Source of the DNA: Candidatus Thorarchaeota archaeon
Lineage (GTDB): Archaea > Asgardarchaeota > Thorarchaeia > Thorarchaeales > Thorarchaeaceae
NCBI GenBank assembly: GCA_029856425.1
Contig: JAHQWZ010000137.1
Location: 1 to 5,737 of the forward strand
Length of the DNA: 5,737 nucleotides
Direction of reading: 5' to 3'
The position numbers were made by a program, and so were the translations under genes. Shown in pieces: positions 1 through 5,669 of the stretch; positions within the stretch are counted from its first letter, which is position 1, and each line of letters starts with the position of its first letter. Under the pieces are notes generated by a model that had not been told where the DNA came from, did not search any database, and saw nothing but the letters and a program-made list of their open reading frames with translations.

Positions 1-1174
1 AGATAATGCCGACTGAAAAGAACGCAAGAATATTGTTCGAACCTGACCAAAGTAAATCGAGATAACGAGTTTCATTTCCAATAGCTTCGCACTTGCTGTA
101 AAGCTGAAGCATAGATGGTGCTAGAAATGCATACAATACCGCTAGAAAGAGAAACCAAGAATCAGTATACACCAGGAGAAACAGGAATATCATATCAGTG
201 AAGTGATGAAGATGATTCTTCTCAGAGGAAGGTGTTCTGACGAATCTGATGTAACTTCTCAGGAAAATGAAAGCTCCAATAATCAACATTATTGTCAACA
301 CAATGACATTGTTATCACCTAGGTCTAGAACATCAATGATGAGCTGCGTTATACTTGTACTGTGTTGATAGGGTAGTCCACCCGAGAAGTTCACATGCAT
401 GAATTCGTTAAATGCACGCGGATATACAGTGAAGTAGAGCAAGTTTGGCAACATTGTGATTAGAAATCCCAATGTTACTCCTATGAAAGGTCTTAGCGGA
501 ATGTTGAGACTAAATCTATCTGTGAATGAAATTGGAATCAGAAAAGAATAGAGAACAATGAAGAAAGGTTTGAGGATTGCCGCAATACTGATTAGCGTCC
601 CAATCAAGATGAATCTGCGAACAGATTGAAGTTCATTATCCTGAAGTAGATATAGCGCAACGAGGACGAGGAATATTGCAAGATGCGTAATTTGTCCCAA
701 AACTATATTGATAATATGAGGTGGCGTGATAAAAAGAATTGTTAGCGTTTTCTCGAAGTTCTTTGTGGAAGTTGTTGCTCCCAATTGCTGACTAGTTGAG
801 AAGACAAGAAACACAATTCCGAAGTTGATCACCATCATGAATGAGATATTGAAAATGTATAATGGTATGAGAGGGACAAACGAGAATATAGCCATGATAG
901 CAGCAAACGAAGGTAAGTATCTGAAAGGCAAGCTATTTGGAGCAACAACGTAGATATCTCCAGGAGAGTTTCGAAACATTATTCCTGATTCATAGAAGAC
1001 CTGGAAGTCTATAGTGAAAATTGTTTCATCTAATATTCCCTGAGTCAAGTAGAATAAAAATAGTATCACTATAGCAAGATAATAGACTAGACTGAAAGCA
1101 AGTCCAAATGTAAGTAGACGAGATCCTCGGAGATAGGTCCAGAATGATTTGAATGATGATCCTAATTTTTTCAA
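1..1174 (-). CDS. GT87/DUF2029-like polytopic membrane glycosyltransferase, 3' end outside window
   Basis: The reverse strand is open from a TTG at 1174 to the left edge (391 complete codons, no stop), so the C-terminus is missing. The protein is strongly hydrophobic with many membrane helices. A first helix lies near residues 20-43. An extracytoplasmic loop follows, with Asp56 and Tyr61 (DFQVFY), GDIY at 72-75 and FRYLP at 84-88. GQ at 160-161 begins another helix and a Lys-Pro pair sits at 202-203. This order (acidic residue in the first loop, F-x-Y-x-P, GQ, KP) is typical of GT-C glycosyltransferases of the GT87/DUF2029 group, which move mannose or other sugars from polyprenyl-phosphate donors onto lipids or glycans at the membrane. 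The start overlaps the TGA of the upstream gene (TTGA). A GGGGTG at 1190-1185 lies 7 bases before an equally possible TTG at 1177. The first in-frame ATG is near residue 66 and would remove the first helix, so it is unlikely. The family call is from motifs; donor and acceptor are unknown. Confidence 0.72.
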   Translation of the reverse strand, partial: MKKLGSSFKSFWTYLRGSRLLTFGLAFSLVYYLAIVILFLFYLTQGILDETIFTIDFQVFYESGIMFRNSPGDIYVVAPNSLPFRYLPSFAAIMAIFSFVPLIPLYIFNISFMMVINFGIVFLVFSTSQQLGATTSTKNFEKTLTILFITPPHIINIVLGQITHLAIFLVLVALYLLQDNELQSVRRFILIGTLISIAAILKPFFIVLYSFLIPISFTDRFSLNIPLRPFIGVTLGFLITMLPNLLYFTVYPRAFNEFMHVNFSGGLPYQHSTSITQLIIDVLDLGDNNVIVLTIMLIIGAFIFLRSYIRFVRTPSSEKNHLHHFTDMIFLFLLVYTDSWFLFLAVLYAFLAPSMLQLYSKCEAIGNETRYLDLLWSGSNNILAFFSVGII

Positions 1175-1803
1175 CAAATTGGAACACCCCAGAGAAATGC
1201 TTCTGCAAGAAGTAAGGATATTCCAGAAGCGAACATGAGACCTATCACAATCAAAGCCTCTGGCCACTTGTACCGCTTTGTCCATCTCACGTCAAATAGG
1301 AAGAAAGGTGTGAAGAGCAAGATTACAGGCACTACCAATAGAACAAGATTTGGTGGTTCTATGTAGTTCCTAGCCCCATTGAGAATCATGAAGAGAGCCA
1401 ACAGAACTACAGGCGGATGCAGAGTCAATCTCTCAATTAACATCCAACGCCTATTCTTGGTCCAATAAGTCTGAGAACTGAATCTCCGATAGAAGTTGAT
1501 ATCCCAAACAGAGGTCACCACCAGAATTGGAAATGCCACCATCACCATGATATTTAATGGATATAGACTCAGTCCGAAGGCAAGAGCCAAGCAAGCATAG
1601 TAGGCAAAGAAGCGGCTGAAGTAGCGTCGTCGAAACTGAAGCTCTTCTGGCAGTTTTACCTCATCTAACCATATTCGAAATAGAAGTAGAAAAAAGCCAA
1701 TGAAGACAGCAAATTCATGAAAGACCACTTCCTCAAACCTCATGTAGCAAATTCCGTAATGGCGATGAATTGGAATCAGTGAGTTCTCAACGAGGCGTAT
1801 CAA
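1171..1803 (-). CDS. Hypothetical membrane protein, about six transmembrane segments
   Basis: I do not recognise the family. The 210-residue reading is rich in hydrophobic stretches at about 31-46, 65-81, 83-98, 129-143, 152-170 and 182-203. Basic loops lie between them (RRRYFSR at 58-64, KNRRW at 116-120, RWTKRYKW at 173-180), consistent with an integral membrane protein. No catalytic motif is visible. The longest reading starts at a TTG at 1803, four codons after an in-frame stop. An ATG at 1743 (residue 21) is an alternative that starts just before the first helix. Neither has a strong ribosome binding site, so the start is uncertain. The gene ends inside the start of the GT87-like gene, so the two are almost certainly co-transcribed and perhaps translationally coupled. 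It could be an accessory subunit, a flippase-like partner or an unrelated membrane protein; the sequence does not decide. Confidence 0.7.
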   Translation of the reverse strand: MIRLVENSLIPIHRHYGICYMRFEEVVFHEFAVFIGFFLLLFRIWLDEVKLPEELQFRRRYFSRFFAYYACLALAFGLSLYPLNIMVMVAFPILVVTSVWDINFYRRFSSQTYWTKNRRWMLIERLTLHPPVVLLALFMILNGARNYIEPPNLVLLVVPVILLFTPFFLFDVRWTKRYKWPEALIVIGLMFASGISLLLAEAFLWGVPIC

Positions 1804-1953
1804 ACCCTTATTTCAGCTTAGCGAAATCCGCATCATGCTGAAGGATGCTGCGATTCACGGCTAAGATGATGATAAGCGTGACGAACATGTTAAAGGGATT
1901 ATAGATTGATTGACTCTGGTAACTTTCATGGGAGAGGAATTATCCGCCATATA

Positions 1954-1966
1954 GGAATGTTAAAAA
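1954..1966 (+). promoter_or_regulatory. Possible BRE/TATA element for the NTF2-SDR-flavoprotein operon
   Basis: GGAATGTTAAAAA resembles a weak archaeal BRE plus TATA box. Transcription would start near 1985-1992 and give a leader of about 60 bases that contains the whole inverted repeat at 2009-2033. A competing TATA-like sequence, AGATATTATT at 2001-2010, would instead put the start near 2032, inside the repeat. The two cannot be separated by sequence alone. Confidence 0.25.
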
Positions 1967-2008
1967 AAGTCCTCTTTAGCAATTTTTCTCATTCGATCCA
2001 AGATATTA

Positions 2009-2033
2009 TTCAAACAAGATGCGATTGTTTGAA
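2009..2033 (+). repeat. Perfect 9-bp inverted repeat abutting the ribosome binding site
   Basis: TTCAAACAA at 2009-2017 and its exact reverse complement TTGTTTGAA at 2025-2033 flank a 7-base spacer, GATGCGA. The next outward pair (2008/2034) does not match, so the repeat stops exactly where the Shine-Dalgarno sequence AAGGAGG (2034-2040) begins. As DNA it has the size of a dimeric winged-helix operator (about 25 bp). As RNA it could form a 9-bp hairpin with a 7-base loop directly against the ribosome binding site. Either reading points to control of the operon starting at 2049. Confidence 0.7.
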
Positions 2034-2040
2034 AAGGAGG
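2034..2040 (+). promoter_or_regulatory. Strong ribosome binding site of the NTF2-like gene
   Basis: AAGGAGG lies 8 bases before the ATG at 2049 and matches the anti-Shine-Dalgarno end of 16S rRNA. It fixes this start and argues against the longer overlapping frame that begins at 1906. Confidence 0.85.
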
Positions 2041-2048
2041 CCTATTAA

Positions 2049-2489
2049 ATGGCGTGTCGTATCCAAAACGTGGAGCAATTTGCCGATTTGTGGGAGAAGA
2101 CCTATAATACCAAAGGTAGGCCGGATTGGTCTCATATCCTACCTTATTATGATGAGGATATCTACTTCCGTGATTGTATCCAAGAAATACGTGGAATGAA
2201 AGAATTCAAGGCGATGACTAAACGCCTAACTAACAGATCACAAGATTTGAAGATGAAGATTGTCAACATTATGATGGATGACAAATTGCTGTTTTTCGAG
2301 TGGGAGATGACACTGACCTTCAGACAAACGCGAAGTTCAACCATATACGGATTAAGTAGGCTCACCCTAAATGAGGAAGGGAGAATCGTAGAGCAGAGAG
2401 ATTACTACGATCTGTGGGGCGATATATTCGACAATATTCCAGGTGTTTCCAAAGGTTACCGGATGTTCATGAAGAAGCTATTCGGGTGA
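2049..2489 (+). CDS. NTF2-like / SnoaL-like fold protein
   Basis: This is a 146-residue soluble protein, the usual size of a single NTF2/SnoaL cone-shaped domain. Visible hallmarks are an N-terminal helix (VEQFADLWEKTY, 8-19), the segment HILPYYDEDIYFRD (29-42) with Gly49 after it, alternating hydrophobic strands in the middle (KIVNIMM, LLFFEWEMTL), and a last strand ending in RDYYDLWGDIF (from 117). A short amphipathic tail, YRMFMKKLFG, closes the protein. Family members are isomerases, dehydratases or small-molecule binders; the hydrophobic cavity often takes steroid- or terpene-like ligands. A specific catalytic pair cannot be assigned here. It is the first gene of the operon. Its TGA overlaps the GTG start of the SDR gene by four bases (GTGA), so it probably serves the same pathway. 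It could be a catalytic partner, a substrate carrier or a ligand sensor. Confidence 0.78.
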   Translation: MACRIQNVEQFADLWEKTYNTKGRPDWSHILPYYDEDIYFRDCIQEIRGMKEFKAMTKRLTNRSQDLKMKIVNIMMDDKLLFFEWEMTLTFRQTRSSTIYGLSRLTLNEEGRIVEQRDYYDLWGDIFDNIPGVSKGYRMFMKKLFG

Positions 2490-3439
2490 CTAGCTTGAGC
2501 AAAGCGAAATATCTGAAGCAATACAAGATGTCCAACATCATAGCGATGATGCGGAATAATCGAAAAGAGCCAGAAGTATGCAATGACGAATTCAAAGGAC
2601 GCTTGGTGGTTATCACTGGCGCTACATCAGGGATTGGTTATGAAACAGCAAAGGAGTACGCTGCCCATGGTGCAGACCTTCTTCTCATAAATCGAAACAA
2701 AGAGAAATCAATAGATGTATGTGAAGAGATTCGCCAAGAATTTCAAGTAAAATGCGATTATAAGATCGCAGATTTTGCAAGGTTGTCTGATGTACGCTAT
2801 GTGGGAAAGGAGCTTTTGGAATCCGACCTAGAAATCGATGTTCTCATCCATAATGCGGGTCTTTACTCAACGAAGAAGATATACACTGAAGATGATAACG
2901 AGCTCGTGTTTCAAGTAAACTATCTTGCTTCTTTTATCCTGAATTACATGCTAAAGGATAAATTGAAGGCAAGAGGAGAAACGCGCATCATCCTTGTCAA
3001 TTCGGAAGGCCATCGCTTTGCTGTTTTTGGTATAGGACTGCATGACCTGAAGTATGAGAAACGTCGACATTCCGGCTTGGGAAGCTATGGTGTTGCGAAA
3101 ACAGCCCAGCTTCTATCAATAATCAAATTTGCCGAGTATTTCGAGGAAAGTGGCGTGACCATAAATGCTGTGCACCCGGGAGATGTTAAATCCAATATGG
3201 GCTTGAATAATGGCCGGATCTATCGCTTCTTTAAGAAAAGAATTGTCAATCGTACCTTGAAATCACCTGAAAGATCTGCAAGGGCGTTATATTATCATGG
3301 AGTTTCAAAAGAAGTCGAGGGAATAAGTGGGAGGTTTTTCAATCTTACAACTGAAGAAGAACCTGCACCTCCGGCATTAGACCGTGATGCTGCGGAAGAG
3401 CTTTGGCAAAAGACAATAGAATTGGTGGGTCTGGAATGA
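2486..3439 (+). CDS. Short-chain dehydrogenase/reductase, retinol-dehydrogenase/WWOX type
   Basis: A classical SDR that should oxidise an alcohol or reduce a carbonyl with NAD(P). From the GTG at 2486 it is 317 residues. The Rossmann motif TGATSGIG is at 44-51, and Asn69-Arg70 after the second strand favours NADP(H). Asp96 contacts the adenine ring in this family. The HNAG motif is at 122-125. The catalytic tetrad is Asn145, Ser173 (VNSEGH), Tyr201 and Lys205 (YGVAK), followed by AVHPGDVKSN. The C-terminus (SPERSARALYYH, SGRFF, ELWQK) resembles retinol dehydrogenase/WWOX-like SDRs that act on hydrophobic substrates. The start is uncertain. GTG at 2486 overlaps the previous stop as GTGA; the frame is open upstream to a GTG at 2414, and ATG at 2528 is also possible. 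About 40 residues precede the Rossmann fold, more than in a minimal SDR. The TGA overlaps the next ATG. Substrate unknown. Confidence 0.88.
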   Translation: MTSLSKAKYLKQYKMSNIIAMMRNNRKEPEVCNDEFKGRLVVITGATSGIGYETAKEYAAHGADLLLINRNKEKSIDVCEEIRQEFQVKCDYKIADFARLSDVRYVGKELLESDLEIDVLIHNAGLYSTKKIYTEDDNELVFQVNYLASFILNYMLKDKLKARGETRIILVNSEGHRFAVFGIGLHDLKYEKRRHSGLGSYGVAKTAQLLSIIKFAEYFEESGVTINAVHPGDVKSNMGLNNGRIYRFFKKRIVNRTLKSPERSARALYYHGVSKEVEGISGRFFNLTTEEEPAPPALDRDAAEELWQKTIELVGLE

Positions 3440-5031
3440 GCAAGAACGATCATCAAACGATTATAGTTGGCGGGGGCATGTCAGGATTGACTGCTGCCGC
3501 ATATTTATCTAAAGCAGGACATAATGTCCTTTTATTGGAGAAGAACAAAGAATGCGGCGGACTACTTAATTCATTTCAGCGAGAAGGATTCACTTTTGAT
3601 GCAGGTGCAAGATCAATCCTGAATTCTGGAATAATTCAACCTATGCTCGCTGAACTCGGAATTGAACTTGAATTGCTAGAAAGCCCCGTATCAATAGGAA
3701 TCGAGAATGATATTATCAATCTGGTTTCGGAAACTACCTTGGATGACTATAGACGATTGCTAGAGAGATTGTATCCCGAAAGCGTCAACGATATAGACAA
3801 GATCATCTCAAAGATTGAGGGAATAATCAGAGACATGGCCATCCTATACGGCATTGATAATCCAAATTTCAAGGACATGAGTGACAGAGCCTATCTCAAA
3901 GAACTCCTTCCCTGGTTAGGGAAATTCATCTTCACCTTATTTCGAATGGGACGAAAGAACGAACCCATTGAGTCCTTTTTGGCAAGGCTGACTTCAAATC
4001 AATCCCTCATCGATATCATCGCTCAGCATTTCTTCAAGAAGACACCAACGTTTTTCGCCTTGGGTTACTTCTATGCATACACCGATTACATGTATCCAAG
4101 AGGAGGCACGGGCGAGCTACCAAAGGCACTGGTGCAAAAGATCATTGAATGGAACGGAAATATCCAGACAGGCACTGAGATAATAGGAGTCAATCCTTCT
4201 GACAAAACAGTGAAAGACAGGGATGGTAACTCGTATACATTTGATTCTCTAATCTGGAGTGCCGATTTGAAGACATTGTATAGAATACTAGACACCCATG
4301 ATTTGGAGGAAAAAGCTCCTCGCAAAATCTTGAAACAGAAGGAGCTTCTTCTTTCAAAACGCGGTTGCGATTCCGTTTATTCACTATTCGTTGGCGTAGA
4401 TATGCCCTTGGATGCTTTTAGCTCCATTTCAAATGGACACTTCTTCTATACACCATCCAAAAAGGGCTTGGGCGAGGTGCATTGGTCGGAACTCGATTCT
4501 TTAATCGAGAATTTTGAAACTAAATCAAGGGAACAAATTCTGGAGTGGTTGGACAAGTATTGTCATTTAACGACATATGAAATCTCAATTCCTGCATTAA
4601 GAGACCCCACTTTAGCCCCCGACGGGAAAACGGGTTTGATAATAAGCATGCTCTTTGAATACGATCTAATAAAGAAAGTCAAGGAAGCCAATTGGTATGA
4701 TGAATTCCGAATCGAGGTCGAAAACCGCATGATGGAATCTCTTTCGAATTCCATCTATCCTGGTTTGAAGGAAAAGGTGCTCTTTCGATTGTCTTCAACT
4801 CCCATCAGTATTGCATCAATAGCAGGAACTTCAGAAGGGGCAATCGTCGGCTGGTCATATTTATCGACTGTTCCTGTAGTACATCAACTCCGGAAGATTG
4901 GTAGCTCGGTTAAGACGCCTATTCCCAACGTATACCAAGCAGGCCAATGGGCTTATAGTCCAGCGGGAATACCTACTGCAATCCTTACGGGTTGGTATGC
5001 TGCCAAAAAAGCAATGAAGACCAGAAATTGA
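3436..5031 (+). CDS. Phytoene-desaturase-like (CrtI/RetSat-type) FAD oxidoreductase
   Basis: A 531-residue flavoprotein of the CrtI/carotenoid isomerase/retinol saturase superfamily. These enzymes use FAD to desaturate, saturate or isomerise carbon-carbon double bonds in long hydrophobic, usually isoprenoid, molecules. The FAD dinucleotide fold is clear: GGGMSG with Gly12, Gly14 and Gly17, Glu35 at the end of the second strand for the ribose, Gly41-Gly42, then FTFDAGARS at 52-60. The family motif YPRGGTGEL (220-228) is followed by LPKALVQKIIEWNGNIQTGTEI. WSADLKTLYRIL follows later, and the C-terminal FAD motif NVYQAGQWAYSPAGIPTAIL covers 498-517. No transmembrane helix is evident; peripheral membrane attachment is likely by analogy. 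The ATG at 3436 overlaps the SDR stop (ATGA) and has GGTGGG six bases upstream. A start at 3403 would add 11 residues of no evident function. The length slightly exceeds typical CrtI. Direction of reaction and substrate cannot be read from sequence. Confidence 0.88.
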   Translation: MSKNDHQTIIVGGGMSGLTAAAYLSKAGHNVLLLEKNKECGGLLNSFQREGFTFDAGARSILNSGIIQPMLAELGIELELLESPVSIGIENDIINLVSETTLDDYRRLLERLYPESVNDIDKIISKIEGIIRDMAILYGIDNPNFKDMSDRAYLKELLPWLGKFIFTLFRMGRKNEPIESFLARLTSNQSLIDIIAQHFFKKTPTFFALGYFYAYTDYMYPRGGTGELPKALVQKIIEWNGNIQTGTEIIGVNPSDKTVKDRDGNSYTFDSLIWSADLKTLYRILDTHDLEEKAPRKILKQKELLLSKRGCDSVYSLFVGVDMPLDAFSSISNGHFFYTPSKKGLGEVHWSELDSLIENFETKSREQILEWLDKYCHLTTYEISIPALRDPTLAPDGKTGLIISMLFEYDLIKKVKEANWYDEFRIEVENRMMESLSNSIYPGLKEKVLFRLSSTPISIASIAGTSEGAIVGWSYLSTVPVVHQLRKIGSSVKTPIPNVYQAGQWAYSPAGIPTAILTGWYAAKKAMKTRN

Positions 5032-5099
5032 CACGCTCTTTCTGAAACAGCAGATTAGACCCCGTCAGATAGAACCCAGCTGTAGCTGCCTTCGTAATC

Positions 5100-5129
5100 A
5101 TGAATTTCATAATTTCAAGACACTGAAAT
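5100..5129 (+). repeat. AATTTCA repeats and short dyads just upstream of the promoter
   Basis: AATTTCA occurs twice eight bases apart (5103-5109 and 5111-5117), and the inverted form TGAAAT lies at 5124-5129 over the presumed BRE. The first copy sits in a perfect interrupted palindrome, ATGAA-T-TTCAT (5100-5110). The arrangement is compatible with binding sites for the regulator encoded just downstream, but the motifs are short and AT-rich, so chance is a real alternative. Confidence 0.35.
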
Positions 5130-5138
5130 ACTTAAATC
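5123..5138 (+). promoter_or_regulatory. Archaeal BRE/TATA promoter of the regulator gene
   Basis: CTGAAA followed by TACTTAAATC fits a purine/A-rich TFB element followed by a TATA box. Transcription would start about 25-27 bases on, near 5157-5162, giving a leader of only about 10-15 bases before the TTG at 5172, in keeping with short archaeal leaders. Confidence 0.55.
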
Positions 5139-5159
5139 TGAACGCACCACAGAATACGT

Positions 5160-5164
5160 GAGGA
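5160..5164 (+). promoter_or_regulatory. Ribosome binding site that decides a TTG start
   Basis: GAGGA lies 7 bases before the TTG at 5172 and supports that unusual start over the in-frame ATGs at residues 13 and 17, which would cut into the first helix. Confidence 0.7.
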
Positions 5165-5171
5165 ACTGCAA

Positions 5172-5663
5172 TTGGCATCTCACGAATTGCGTCGAAAATT
5201 CCTAATCATGGTTGGAACAATGTATGACCAATATGGATATCCAGAGTACTGCGGTTGGATTGAGGGTCTCATATTGCTGGAGCCGCAGGAATGGACTCAA
5301 CGAGAAATCTCAACTCGATTAGGTGAGTTGTTCCCTGAATCAAAATATCCTACATCTCTACCCTCTGTTAACCGCGCCCTCAAAATCCTTGAAACCTATG
5401 GCGTTGTGGAGAAATCAGGGTCTCGAAAGACCGGATATCGATACCGCATCGACTCTTCGGCATACTTGGGTATTTCGATGCTTCAGCAACTTATCACAGT
5501 GAATCAGAGTTTCATTGCAAACCTGAAAGACCTCTCAGCTAGAAATCGGAAAAAGGACTCTGGGCTAACAAGAGCATTGAATGCAGAAATCAAAGGGATG
5601 GAAATTTGGAATCGAGCTTTGGAGATGGTCTTGGAATCCCTGGGAGATGAGGCAAAGGAGTGA
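5172..5663 (+). CDS. GbsR/MarR-like winged helix-turn-helix transcriptional regulator
   Basis: A 163-residue predicted DNA-binding protein. An N-terminal helix (about 4-21) leads into YGYPEYCGWIEGLILLEP (21-38). This parallels the G-x-P-x-x-G-R-I-x-x-x-L-L-L signature of GbsR-type regulators, with Trp29 in place of the usual Arg. WTQREISTRLGELF (41-54) is the first part of the helix-turn-helix. TSLPSVNRALKILETYGVV (61-79) supplies the recognition helix, and EKSGSRKTGYRYRI (80-93) forms the wing. Residues 98-160 are predicted helical and likely form the dimer interface. The family includes repressors and sensors of small molecules, including choline/betaine regulators in bacteria; no ligand can be inferred here. 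The TTG start is supported by GAGGA. The gene has its own promoter and is followed after six bases by a second flavoprotein gene, so it may regulate that gene, itself and possibly the upstream operon. Other MarR or ArsR-like wHTH families are the alternative. Confidence 0.75.
   Translation: MASHELRRKFLIMVGTMYDQYGYPEYCGWIEGLILLEPQEWTQREISTRLGELFPESKYPTSLPSVNRALKILETYGVVEKSGSRKTGYRYRIDSSAYLGISMLQQLITVNQSFIANLKDLSARNRKKDSGLTRALNAEIKGMEIWNRALEMVLESLGDEAKE
5654..5663 (+). promoter_or_regulatory. Ribosome binding site of the second flavoprotein gene
   Basis: AAAGGAGTGA, overlapping the regulator's last codons and stop, closely follows the GGAGGTGA consensus and ends six bases before the ATG at 5670. 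The two genes are evidently translated from one mRNA. Confidence 0.75.
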
Positions 5664-5669
5664 GTTGGA

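Larger units (their letters stand above)
1804..2048. other. Divergent intergenic region, 245 bp
   Basis: This stretch separates the minus-strand membrane/glycosyltransferase genes from the plus-strand NTF2-SDR-flavoprotein operon, so it should hold promoters for both directions. The only striking elements are the 9-bp inverted repeat at 2009-2033 and the Shine-Dalgarno sequence at 2034-2040. Weak dyads occur at 1811-1826 (TTTC-A-GCT-T-AGC-GAAA) and at 1830-1848 (GCATC/GATGC). Two copies of TGTTAAA (1888-1894 and 1958-1964) lie 70 bp apart. An open frame from 1906 to 2199 runs through the right part, but it overlaps the well-supported gene at 2049 and has no protein features. Confidence 0.6.
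5032..5171. other. Intergenic region between flavoprotein operon and regulator gene, 140 bp
   Basis: It holds the promoter and short repeats annotated separately. No long T-run or convincing terminator hairpin is seen after the stop at 5031. CAGCTGTAGCTG at 5077-5088 is a small palindrome whose RNA stem would be only four base pairs with a four-base loop. Read-through from the upstream operon into the regulator is therefore possible. Confidence 0.5.

Noticed and set aside
1026..1208. Minus-strand 60-codon open frame
   Set aside because: It is a shadow of the GT87-like gene and of the end of the upstream membrane protein gene, both of which have coherent membrane-protein sequence in their own frames.
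1811..1848. Imperfect dyads TTTC-A-GCT-T-AGC-GAAA and GCATC/GATGC
   Set aside because: Arms are short or interrupted, and of the length expected by chance in a region of this size; kept only as a note in the intergenic entry.
1906..2199. Plus-strand open frame of 97 codons
   Set aside because: It overlaps the NTF2-like gene in another frame, has no ribosome binding site or protein features, and crosses the inverted repeat and Shine-Dalgarno of the real gene.
4086..4754. Three short minus-strand open frames opposite the flavoprotein gene
   Set aside because: They lie antisense to a gene with clear FAD motifs, have no ribosome binding sites and no recognisable protein sequence.
5077..5088. 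CAGCTGTAGCTG as a terminator hairpin
   Set aside because: The RNA stem would be only four pairs around a four-base loop and there is no following T-run; archaeal termination depends mainly on T-runs.
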